Of a DNA stretch of 38,589 nt, positions 16,210 to 23,728 are shown in pieces. The number at the start of each line of letters is the position of its first letter. Position 1 is the stretch's first letter. Source of the stretch: Kiritimatiellales bacterium. GTDB taxonomy: Bacteria > Verrucomicrobiota > Kiritimatiellia > Kiritimatiellales > Pontiellaceae. The position numbers and the translations under genes were made by a program. Below the pieces are notes generated by a model. It was not told where the DNA came from and made no database searches. It was given only the letters and a program-made list of their open reading frames with translations. Where the stretch lies: NCBI GenBank assembly GCA_030595785.1, contig JAUVCG010000003.1, forward strand, positions 1-38,589. Direction: 5' to 3'.

Positions 16210-18516
16210 TCAGGAAGCGGTTTGTCTGCCCGGAAGCTTCATTCCATACATGGAGTTGAAGATAACAATGAGATTGGAGAAGACCATGCCGACGGCGCAA
16301 TATTTGGGCGACAGCCACCCCACTCCGGCGAGGAACATGCCGACGATATTGTAGAGGAATGCCCATCCATAGTTCTGCCGGATCTTGCGGCGAACCTTGC
16401 GCTGCATGAAGGGAAGGTCGCGCAGCTTTCCAATCTCCGGAACCATAAAGACGCCGTCCGCGCTCATCTTGGCGGGGATCTGACCGGAGAAGACCGCGAG
16501 GCCGAGATCGGCCGCCGCCAGCGCCTGCGCATCGTTGATACCATCACCGACCATCATAACCGTCTTGCCCTGCCGCTGGAGCTCAGCGATTTCGGTCTGC
16601 TTGTCACCGCTGCCCATTTCGGCGCGATAGTTGCCGATACCCAACTCGTCTGCCACCTGCCGGACGACTGCTTCCCGATCGCCGGAAAAGATGAGCGGTT
16701 CGATGCCTGCTGTCTCAAGGTCGGCCACCAGTGCCTTTGACTCGTCACGAACGGTGTCCCGCAAGCCTGCGATGAGATAGCACTCGTCCGCCGTGCCAAA
16801 TGTTACAATGGTGGAATTTTCCAGGTTGGGCGGAATCTCCAAATCGGGATATAACCCGGCGCTTCCGGCGATATAGTGGAGATCACCGACCTTGGCGGAA
16901 ACGACGGTGCGGGCAATGGTGCGTTCACTCACGGCGCGGGGTGTTCCGACCACCGTGAGCGCACGGGCGATGGGATGCTCGATACCGTTTTCGAGTGAGG
17001 CGAGAATATTGAGAAGGTCCGGTTCTTCATCGACCAGCCATATGATGTCGTGCACTTCCGGCGCACCACGTGTGAGGGTACCCGTCTTGTCGAACACGGC
17101 CACGGTGGGCTTGAGCGCCAGCACGGCCCCATTGAAAATCTGAATACCCAACCCGCGCACTTTTTCAATGGCAGCGGTCAGCACCATCGGCTCGGCAATT
17201 CCAAAGGCACACGGACAAGCCACAATAAGTACGCTCAACAGGCGAATAACCGACTGACTCCTATCCCCCCATAAAATATTGGCAACAAAGACCAGCAGAC
17301 CGATGGCTACCACAATCGGAACAAACACCTGGCTAATTCGATCGCCCAGCGAAAGCTGCTCCTTGCGAGTGTTGAAGGCCTCGATGGTGCTTTCGACGAT
17401 CTTCTGGATCAGGTTGCTTATCCCGGTCGCGGGCACCGACAGACGGGCCCCGTCGGAGAGCAGTTTGGCGCCCGCCCCGACGTAGTGCCCCTGCTCCAAT
17501 GTCACACCGTGCGACTCGCCGGTGATCAAGCTGAAGTCAAACTCGGATGACGCCATCAGGATGCCATCGGTCGGGATAATCTCGCCGCGCAGCACTTGAA
17601 ACTCCTGCCCCGGCTGAAGGTCTTCGGTGACAGCATAGTCGTCGTCGGCGATCCGCGCTTTCTTCGGTAGCTGCCACGCAAGCGAGCTGACGCGACGACT
17701 GAGCTTTTTGTAGAAGCTTCCGGAGATCAGGTTGCCGGTCTCGATAAGCATCAGTAGCAGCGCGACAACGTCGAAGTAGAGATGCGCAAAATCGCCGATA
17801 ACCATCGAATAGACGGAATAGATCCACGCGGCGGTAGCTGATAGAAAGACCAGGCTTTCCATCCGGTACTGACGCATCAGGAGCTGACGAAGGCCGGAAA
17901 GCATCGTGTTCCGCGCGGCATAGAGTGGTACCAGCGTGCCGAACAGCGCGAGAAGAACCGAGCAGACCAGCTGCATCGCAAAGGGCACCTCCCAGCGCTC
18001 GGCGGAGTACACCACGAAAGAGATCATCATGTTGTTGAGCGCAAAAAACCAGCCCGCCCCAAATCGAAAATAGTCGTAGCCGCCGCGCTGCGCGTCGTCG
18101 CCCTCGTAGAACTGATAGCCGAGGGTCTTAATCTTCTGCGCAATGTCGTCCTTACCGATCTTCATCGGGTCATAGGAAAGCGTGCAGGTTTCGGCGATAA
18201 AGTTCAGGTTGATGTTCCCGACCCCGGAAAGCTTCCCGAGGCTGTGGTGAACGAGCCATGAGCAGGCCGGACAAACCATTCCGCCCACAAGGAAGCAAAG
18301 CTCCTGGCCATGCTCCACGTCCTCCTCCATGGCGTTATCAATCTCCTGCCCCGCCGGAAAAACGCCTTCGAGCAGCTGCGTGATGCGCTCGTCGCGCGCT
18401 GAACCTTCCAGCCCCATCTTGCCGACAATGGTATAAACCGCCGCACACCCTGGGCAGCAAAACTCCCCCTCCCCGCCGGGAACGCTTCGATTACAGACTA
18501 TGCAGTGCTCAGCCAT
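16210..18516 (-). CDS. FixI/CcoI-type heavy-metal (copper) P-type ATPase
   Basis: A 768-residue P1B ATPase. The N-terminus is the cysteine-rich cap seen in CcoI/FixI proteins (CIVCNRSVPGGEGEFCCPGC, residues 5-24). An HMA domain follows with CPAC in GMVCPACSWLVH. The membrane part contains the CPC copper motif (VACPCAFGIAEP). The catalytic aspartate is in DKTGTLTRG, and GDGINDAQAL closes the P domain. Such enzymes usually deliver copper to cbb3 oxidase, or export it. The frame stays open to 18609, but the ATG at 18516 (MAEHCIVC) starts exactly at the conserved domain. No ccoNOP or ccoGHS genes are in the window. Confidence 0.9.
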   Translation of the reverse strand: MAEHCIVCNRSVPGGEGEFCCPGCAAVYTIVGKMGLEGSARDERITQLLEGVFPAGQEIDNAMEEDVEHGQELCFLVGGMVCPACSWLVHHSLGKLSGVGNINLNFIAETCTLSYDPMKIGKDDIAQKIKTLGYQFYEGDDAQRGGYDYFRFGAGWFFALNNMMISFVVYSAERWEVPFAMQLVCSVLLALFGTLVPLYAARNTMLSGLRQLLMRQYRMESLVFLSATAAWIYSVYSMVIGDFAHLYFDVVALLLMLIETGNLISGSFYKKLSRRVSSLAWQLPKKARIADDDYAVTEDLQPGQEFQVLRGEIIPTDGILMASSEFDFSLITGESHGVTLEQGHYVGAGAKLLSDGARLSVPATGISNLIQKIVESTIEAFNTRKEQLSLGDRISQVFVPIVVAIGLLVFVANILWGDRSQSVIRLLSVLIVACPCAFGIAEPMVLTAAIEKVRGLGIQIFNGAVLALKPTVAVFDKTGTLTRGAPEVHDIIWLVDEEPDLLNILASLENGIEHPIARALTVVGTPRAVSERTIARTVVSAKVGDLHYIAGSAGLYPDLEIPPNLENSTIVTFGTADECYLIAGLRDTVRDESKALVADLETAGIEPLIFSGDREAVVRQVADELGIGNYRAEMGSGDKQTEIAELQRQGKTVMMVGDGINDAQALAAADLGLAVFSGQIPAKMSADGVFMVPEIGKLRDLPFMQRKVRRKIRQNYGWAFLYNIVGMFLAGVGWLSPKYCAVGMVFSNLIVIFNSMYGMKLPGRQTAS

Positions 18517-18535
18517 AGCAGTGTATCGTGAAATC

Positions 18536-18604
18536 CCTCGCAGAGGCACAGAGGTCGCGAAGAAAACAGCGCAACAGCTCTGTGGTCTCAGCGCCTCTGC
18601 GAGG
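18536..18604. repeat. CGCAGAGGC/GCCTCTGCG hairpin repeat
   Basis: CCTCGCAGAGGCACAGAG (18536-18553) pairs with CTCTGTG...CGCCTCTGCGAGG (ending 18604). It fills most of the gap between the SafE-like gene and the P-type ATPase. Its composition relates it to the CGCAAAG elements at 11490 and 19481. Confidence 0.65.
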
Positions 18605-18644
18605 AACAATCCTGATAGTTTTTATGAAGAAAGGGGATTCCATT

Positions 18645-19325
18645 TTACTCAGCAGGGATCAGTTTCTGTGCAAACATGACGACATAGAAAACTCCGATGG
18701 CCAGGCAGATCCACGGGAAGGCCTTTTCGAAACGTGCCCCCCATTTCCTGTCGACCAACCGGCCGAGGGAGATGCCGAGCTGCATAAAGAAGGTTTGGGT
18801 GATGACAAAGGCCAGCATGAACGCCCCGCCCAGATACCATCTACCGGTTCCGACCGCCATGGCAAAGGCGGCGTAAAGCATGCCGCAGGGAATCAGCGAG
18901 GTGCAGACCCCACCCGCCGTCAGTTTGCCCAGCCCGCCGCTGAAGAAGCGCGACATCCAGCTGGTCTTCGGTGCCCTCAGCCCCTTCTTGCGGAAGGCAT
19001 ACCAGGCAATGAAAAACATCATCACGCCGGGAAATAACAGCGCCAACAACGCACCGCGCAACGGATGGGCGCCTTCCTGGCAACAGTAATGCGCCGGGCC
19101 TATGTTGATGAATTCGCCAAATGCGCCGAATAGAAGCCCCGCAACCGTATAGCCCACGATACGACCGAGATTAAACAGCGACAACGCCTTGAGGCTCTTC
19201 TCGCGGTGCAGCGCGCAAACAGAGATGTGCAACGGCCCGCACATGGCATAGCAGTGCGGAATGGCAACCCAGCCCAGCGCGGAACCGGCAATAATAGCAG
19301 CAATCAGCTCTTTCATAATCCGCAT
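18645..19325 (-). CDS. DsbD/SafE-like cytochrome-biogenesis membrane protein (SafE_2/DsbD_2 family)
   Basis: A 226-residue polytopic protein with about six membrane helices. The signature PHCYAMCGPLHISV near the N-terminus resembles the H-C-x2-M-C-G pattern of the sulfite exporter TauE/SafE-like (DsbD_2) proteins found next to CcoI/FixI ATPases. The second copper-site-like half reads GGVCTSLIPCGMLYAAFAM, again with a Cys pair. Its ATG at 19325 leads the unit; the P-type ATPase follows 128 bases later. Together they suggest copper handling for a heme-copper oxidase; the substrate itself cannot be inferred. Confidence 0.75.
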   Translation of the reverse strand: MRIMKELIAAIIAGSALGWVAIPHCYAMCGPLHISVCALHREKSLKALSLFNLGRIVGYTVAGLLFGAFGEFINIGPAHYCCQEGAHPLRGALLALLFPGVMMFFIAWYAFRKKGLRAPKTSWMSRFFSGGLGKLTAGGVCTSLIPCGMLYAAFAMAVGTGRWYLGGAFMLAFVITQTFFMQLGISLGRLVDRKWGARFEKAFPWICLAIGVFYVVMFAQKLIPAE

Positions 19326-19737
19326 ACTAGTTTATCACCTATCACCTACAATACAATTTCAGTGATAAATTGATGCGAAAGCGATGAAGGACCTACCTGT
19401 CCGCAGATCCAGAGCATTTAACGATTCGATATGACGCATACTGTGCAGAGCCCATTAGAATGGAGGATACCGCGCAACGACGCAAAGGCGCTGAGAAGAC
19501 AAAATCCACAACTTTTCGCGCCATTACGTCTTAGCGTCTTTGCGTGAAGTAATGACATCTCATTTGATTAACTCCCTAGCGCTACTCCGCAAAACGGATG
19601 CGAAGGCCAGCGCTGATTTGATAATTATGAAAAATAATTTCCATTTATAAACTATCGCTTCTCCTTATTATTCAACAACTAACGATACAATGCATCAACT
19701 CGGCACTCGCGAACAGGTATATAGATACTAAAATCGG
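19326..19737. other. Intergenic region without a gene
   Basis: No supported gene on either strand. It holds the CGCAAAG repeat at 19481-19547 and AT-rich DNA before the promoter of the PEP-CTERM gene. Confidence 0.6.
19481..19547. repeat. CGCAAAG/CTTTGCG hairpin repeat, copy 2
   Basis: CGCAAAGGCGCTGAGAAG (19491-19498 region) pairs imperfectly with CTTAGCGTCTTTGCG (about 19530-19544). It is of the same type as 11490-11560. Confidence 0.6.
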
Positions 19738-19766
19738 TTGACAGCTCAGATGGTGCATGGTATAAA
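19738..19766 (+). promoter_or_regulatory. Strong sigma-70-type promoter for the PEP-CTERM gene
   Basis: TTGACA (19738-19743), a 17-base spacer and TATAAA (19761-19766) match the consensus almost perfectly. Transcription would start near 19773 and give a leader of about 44 bases before the ATG at 19817, which has GGGAAGGT upstream. Confidence 0.75.
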
Positions 19767-19816
19767 AAAACCGTGAATCAGAGAAACTACTCCTGTCGAG
19801 CAGGGAAGGTAAAACA

Positions 19817-20605
19817 ATGAAAACGAGTAAATATGTGGGATTAACCGCGTTAGCTGCAATGCTGGCATTCTCCGCAATAGCAAACGTAACCTCCACCAAC
19901 TATGGTGACTTCGCCGCTCAGTCGGTGGATTTTCTTAGTGTTGAGGAGCACACGTCAACCTTTGGTGACACGGTGCCTAAGTATGGCATGCCGATTGTCA
20001 ATGCAGGCAGTGATTCAATGGATTTTAATCCGGTCGGATTCTCTGCCGAAGCAGGCAACGGGGATGTCGATTTTACGGATGGGAACCTGGTCTTCCAGAT
20101 CGAGAGCCGCGGGGACGCCGTTATTGATAAGGTTGGTTTTTCCGAGGCCGGCTTTTACTCACTTCTGGGCGCCGCAGGAACGGATGCAACTCACGTGAAT
20201 GTTACGGCATCGTTTATTCTGGAAGTCTACGAGATCAACGGTGCTCCTGTTCAGCACTTTGGCCAATCATTTTCGCTGGATTTCTCTCCCGGCGATGGAA
20301 CGTATCAGAAGATCACGGATGGTGCCGGAACCCAGATAGCATGGTCAGGCGATATTTTGGTTGACGTTATCGCCATGCTGGATCAGGCCGGTTATGATCC
20401 TGAAACCGATCACGCAACCAAAGTTTCCATAGACTTGAACAATGAGCTTTCGGCATTTTCCGAGGCAGGTACCATCGCCAGCATCTCTAAAAAGGATTTT
20501 GATGTTGGAGTAAGTATCACAGTGATCCCCGAACCGGCTTCAGTGGCACTGATGTTGGGCGCATCCTCACTGATCGTACTCGCACGCCGCCGCTTCATCA
20601 GCTAA
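19817..20605 (+). CDS. PEP-CTERM sorting-domain protein, function unknown
   Basis: 262 residues. A signal peptide at 1-22 (YVGLTALAAMLAFSAIAN) is followed by a secreted, acidic body of about 210 residues with no enzyme motif that I recognise. The C-terminal sorting signal is standard: PEPASVALMLGASSLIVLA then RRRF at the very end. PEP-CTERM proteins are processed by exosortase and delivered to the surface or into the extracellular matrix. It has its own promoter and terminator, so it is a single-gene unit. The body, with repeated beta-like segments, could be a matrix or adhesion protein, but this is a guess. Confidence 0.85.
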   Translation: MKTSKYVGLTALAAMLAFSAIANVTSTNYGDFAAQSVDFLSVEEHTSTFGDTVPKYGMPIVNAGSDSMDFNPVGFSAEAGNGDVDFTDGNLVFQIESRGDAVIDKVGFSEAGFYSLLGAAGTDATHVNVTASFILEVYEINGAPVQHFGQSFSLDFSPGDGTYQKITDGAGTQIAWSGDILVDVIAMLDQAGYDPETDHATKVSIDLNNELSAFSEAGTIASISKKDFDVGVSITVIPEPASVALMLGASSLIVLARRRFIS

Positions 20606-20626
20606 CCGCATCTTCCAAATCATTGC

Positions 20627-20654
20627 AAAACCCCGTCAGTGACGGGGTTTTTTT
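20627..20654 (+). terminator. Rho-independent terminator of the PEP-CTERM gene
   Basis: AACCCCGTC-agt-GACGGGGTT (20629-20637 and 20641-20649) followed by a run of T. It lies about 22 bases past the stop codon. Confidence 0.92.
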
Positions 20655-21036
20655 ATGGTTCAAGTCACATTTCCGGAACGACAGCGCAAATGCTGTTTTT
20701 CATCACGTTGGAGGAAGAGGGCCTCGGCAGGGAGGACGCCCCGCCCTACTGCAATTCAGCTGTGCTGCCGCCGTGCTCAACCATCCATGCCCAGGAAGAC
20801 CGAGCAACGGCTCTTGGTGAAGGCCAAGGCGGCCGTCTAAAAACCCCGATCAACCCACCTCGGCGTTGCCAAGGTGGAAGTAGCAGGACCGGAACTTGCG
20901 GTTCCTTTATTAAACAACCGAGGACCTCAGAACAAAAGTGCGAAAGATTATGGATACAACCACAGTGGAAGATGCTGCTTTTTGATCTGGCCGTTGTAAG
21001 CCTCGGGGAAAGGATTGGGTTAACGTTTAATCAGCC
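20655..21036. other. Intergenic region, no gene seen
   Basis: Short frames exist but none has a ribosome binding site or a recognisable product. It begins with GGTTCAAGTCAC, which also follows the parvulin terminator at 4526. A GC-rich part (20715-20870) has no clear repeat partner in the window. Confidence 0.5.
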
Positions 21037-22146
21037 CTATTTCATAATCAATGCAAGAAACGCATCGAAGCCGTCTAGTGCTTTTTTCTTTAGAGCAGCC
21101 TTGGTAACTATTCTTCGGGCCATCTTACGTTCATGCGCAACGACCATATGGTTCCAGACCATCTGATCCAACCCTTTGTACCAAACATGTACTTTGCGCC
21201 AAACGGGGAGCAGTCGTGTCTTCACCGCTTGCAGAAGCCCGGTCAGATCGTCCAATACTCCACAACCGACCTCCCCCTCTTCCATAGAGAAGAAGATATC
21301 GCACAAATGCTCACGCCTGATTGGGAACACGCTACTGCCGGCCAGTTTGCGCCGCCGTTTGGAGCGGGTGAGAAACAGACCGATCGTGCTCAAGCCCATC
21401 AGGCTTATCGTTCCCGGCTCCGGAATGGTTTCCGTGATCCAGTCCGCATAGTCATCCACGGCAATTGCAAATGTTGCTTTATAGTCACCGCCAATTAACG
21501 AGCGCAGAGTGTTAATTCCTGCGAGTTTCCAAACACCGCCATCATTGTAAAAGTCTCCACCCCCTGAGTCCCCTTCACCCGTCCCGGCCTCATAGGTCGT
21601 GTTGATGAGATCAAAGTCCATCCAAAAGCCGCTGTTTTTAGTCGTCACACCGCCGACCTCATACCACTGAATATCGGTCCGATCCATCTCCTGAGTTCCC
21701 CAACGCTTTGTTCCCCTCCCGTCCCCGTTATCGGTCCAGGAGAAATTACGAGCACTGCCCATCGTACCGAACCCCACCATGAGCACCTGAAGCTTGGGAT
21801 CCTCTCCCTGTGGCAGCAGATCTCCCGTGTATAGGGGATAATATCCCGGCAAGGCCTTGTCATAACGAACCAACGCCAAATCGGCCAAGGGGTGGTTAAT
21901 GATCTCCTGCTGAGTGTAGACAGTGCCATCAATGGTCAATGAGCCTGTTCCGCCATCATCCGCAACGTGCCTCGCGGTCAGTATCCAATAGTCATCCACC
22001 GCCACAGCAGAACTTCCTTTGTAGTAGTAGACATGGCTCCAGTCCAGGCCGGGAGGTGCGGACGCCGCTATTGTGTAATTCTCCACAACGATGGCCTGGG
22101 CTGAGGCAACCCATCCGATAAGAAACAATACAACGGTCTTATGCAT
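21037..22146 (-). CDS. Trypsin-like serine protease with PEP-CTERM signal and a long C-terminal tail
   Basis: 369 residues. Signal peptide 1-18. The chymotrypsin-fold triad is visible: H60 in LTARHVA, D89 in HPLADLALV, S194 in GEGDSGGG. The sorting signal starts at IPEPGTISLM (241-250), with a hydrophobic helix to about 260 and the basic stop RSKRRRK (261-267). Normally such proteins end here, but the frame continues for 102 residues (268-369) rich in Arg, Lys and Trp, with no stop (for example RREHLCDIFFSMEEGEVGC, then VWYKGLDQMVW). The tail would be on the cytoplasmic side and removed if the signal is processed. The ATG at 22146 has AGGTAC upstream. Confidence 0.82.
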   Translation of the reverse strand: MHKTVVLFLIGWVASAQAIVVENYTIAASAPPGLDWSHVYYYKGSSAVAVDDYWILTARHVADDGGTGSLTIDGTVYTQQEIINHPLADLALVRYDKALPGYYPLYTGDLLPQGEDPKLQVLMVGFGTMGSARNFSWTDNGDGRGTKRWGTQEMDRTDIQWYEVGGVTTKNSGFWMDFDLINTTYEAGTGEGDSGGGDFYNDGGVWKLAGINTLRSLIGGDYKATFAIAVDDYADWITETIPEPGTISLMGLSTIGLFLTRSKRRRKLAGSSVFPIRREHLCDIFFSMEEGEVGCGVLDDLTGLLQAVKTRLLPVWRKVHVWYKGLDQMVWNHMVVAHERKMARRIVTKAALKKKALDGFDAFLALIMK

Positions 22147-22707
22147 GTTTTTGTACCTTTCACCCGGCCGACTAGATGGGAATTTTATTCGACTTAGGTA
22201 TCTATAAAGACGCTAAGCTTAGCACAAACTGTGCCCACCGTCACCGCGCTTATACCCACTGCCGGAATGAGTGTAAATACAATAAATTTGACTCAATAGA
22301 TCAGGGAAAGCTGTTTCGCTACGTTTCCTTCCCCTTGGAACAGCATCATGATGTCATGCTTCGTAGAGCGACTTTTTCGCATCTATTCTGAAGACTTCGG
22401 ATCAGTGAAGCGGAAAAGCGTATTCCCCTCCCCAAAGTCGTTCGTGCAAGCCTCGGCGCAGAGGTTGCTGTTGGAGCTGAAAAGTGGTTTTCGCTTGAAC
22501 TGCCGAGTTCGCCCTTGCCGGTCTTGGATATATAGTGTTTTATCGAAATTGTCGCAGAATACCCCGGGGCTTGCCCCGTGGGAGTATCACTTTTCATTGA
22601 TAGGTAGCGTCTGCATTAGTCGTCCTTGCCCAACCGGCCATGATCATATTTTGGGAATGAAACCAGCGGATTCAAATGTGCAGCAACATAATCAGAAGGA
22701 GTAGTTC
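22147..22707. other. Intergenic region with a possible gene remnant
   Basis: No intact gene. Positions 22392-22535 hold the remnant listed separately. The sequence next to the protease start is AT-rich and could contain its promoter. Confidence 0.5.
22392..22535 (+). pseudogene. Possible 3' fragment of a protein gene
   Basis: 47 codons open from a TGA (22389) to a TAG (22533), without a start. The translation (ISEAEKRIPLPKVVRASLG, then WFSLELPSSPLPVLDI) has a protein-like composition, unlike most shadow frames. I do not recognise the family. Confidence 0.3.
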
Positions 22708-23319
22708 ATGTCCAAGCATACGTCAAAAAAGCAAAACCCTCTCGACGATTCCTACTGGCAGTATTTCCTGAAGCTGGAATCCGATTTCCACGCCGCCACG
22801 CGCTACATCGCATGTTCCAAAACCAACGACACCACCTGCTCCATCGAATTTGCGCAGCAGCTCGTCTGCATCAATACGGAATGCGAAGCGATCCTCAAAA
22901 AGATCTGTAAAATAATCGACCCCAAGAATCCGGCCGCCAACATGGGGCATTATAAACGGACCATGCTGAAAAAATTTCCAGAGATGCACAAAGCCCCGGT
23001 TCGACTGGACCGGTTTGATCGGACCGTACATCCCTTTGCTGAATGGAACAACGCCGGCGGGCGGCTCGATTGGTGGAATGCCTACCAGGACATCAAACAT
23101 CATCGCGACAGTAATTTCGAAAAGGCAAACCTGAAAAACACATTGGAAGCGCTCTGCGCGCTGTTGATCCTCGAACTCTACCTGTACGAGAGCGTCTCAT
23201 CCAACGGAGCAGAAAACCGCTGCGGAACATTGCTGCTGTGGGCGCCTGGCATGCCCCGATCAAAAATGGTGCCTTCAACAGAATTCCTGCCCCACCTGCC
23301 ACTGCACGCAAAGGAGTAG
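22708..23319 (+). CDS. Conserved-looking hypothetical protein, HEPN-like helical fold possible
   Basis: 203 residues, soluble, no signal peptide. The start at 22708 has AAGGAG six bases upstream. The pattern WNAYQDIKHHRDSNFEKANL followed by LEALCALLILELYLYE resembles the N-K-H-x-R...F..A...N.L.AL helix pair of HEPN-type hypothetical proteins, in which a charged histidine region is the candidate nuclease or binding site. The N-terminal part (YWQYFLKLESDFHAATRYI, FAQQLVCINTECEAILKKI) is also helical. It stands alone between intergenic remnants and could be a defence or stress gene. This family match is from memory only. Confidence 0.6.
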   Translation: MSKHTSKKQNPLDDSYWQYFLKLESDFHAATRYIACSKTNDTTCSIEFAQQLVCINTECEAILKKICKIIDPKNPAANMGHYKRTMLKKFPEMHKAPVRLDRFDRTVHPFAEWNNAGGRLDWWNAYQDIKHHRDSNFEKANLKNTLEALCALLILELYLYESVSSNGAENRCGTLLLWAPGMPRSKMVPSTEFLPHLPLHAKE

Positions 23320-23728
23320 GTCGCTCCTTTCCACTCCGCCAAAAAAGGGAAAGAGACGGTGCGGATTGGATTTTTTACAGAATAATTGCGGTGCGGACGG
23401 GCAAAATTGTTCTCTCCCCAAATTATTTTGCCTTAACTTCCGCAGGCTCGGGGTCGGTGAGATGGAAGAGATCGCACATAGGCTTATCGTTACCGGATCG
23501 GGGATAGCACCCGCAACCCAGTCTTGCTCGCGCCGGCAATCAGCACCCAATGCTCGCGTGACATGCCGGTGAATGGGCTTTTTACAAAATCCGGATCTGA
23601 TACATGAAAGGCCATAATTCATTCCCTATTGAAACACAGGGATACTATTACATGTAAGCCGTACTGCACAACAGAGCATGTGCGCAATACAAGACCCTAT
23701 TTTACGCCACATCACGCGAAAGGGAGTC
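23320..23728. other. Intergenic region with a broken gene on the minus strand
   Basis: No intact gene. It contains the DUF2264-like remnant (23423-23615). The left half, 23320-23422, shows no signal. Confidence 0.55.
23423..23615 (-). pseudogene. Remnant of a DUF2264-like gene, start and possible end joined
   Basis: An ATG at 23615, with AGGGAATG upstream, opens a frame of 41 codons that reads SPFTGMSREHW in its first part. This resembles the N-terminus of DUF2264 glycan-degradation proteins (SPyTGlTREHW). The reading then becomes unrelated and stops at 23490. In a different frame the following bases read NDKPMCDLFHLTDPEPAEVKAK and stop at 23423, which looks like a natural protein end. A large internal deletion that joined the two ends of one gene, or of two genes, would explain this. 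It lies 114 bases after the NahK-like gene, in the same direction. Confidence 0.5.

Noticed and set aside
18517-18609. Longer N-terminus of the P-type ATPase (start at 18609)
   Set aside because: The added 31 codons run through an inverted repeat and do not match the CcoI-type N-terminus, which begins exactly at the ATG at 18516.
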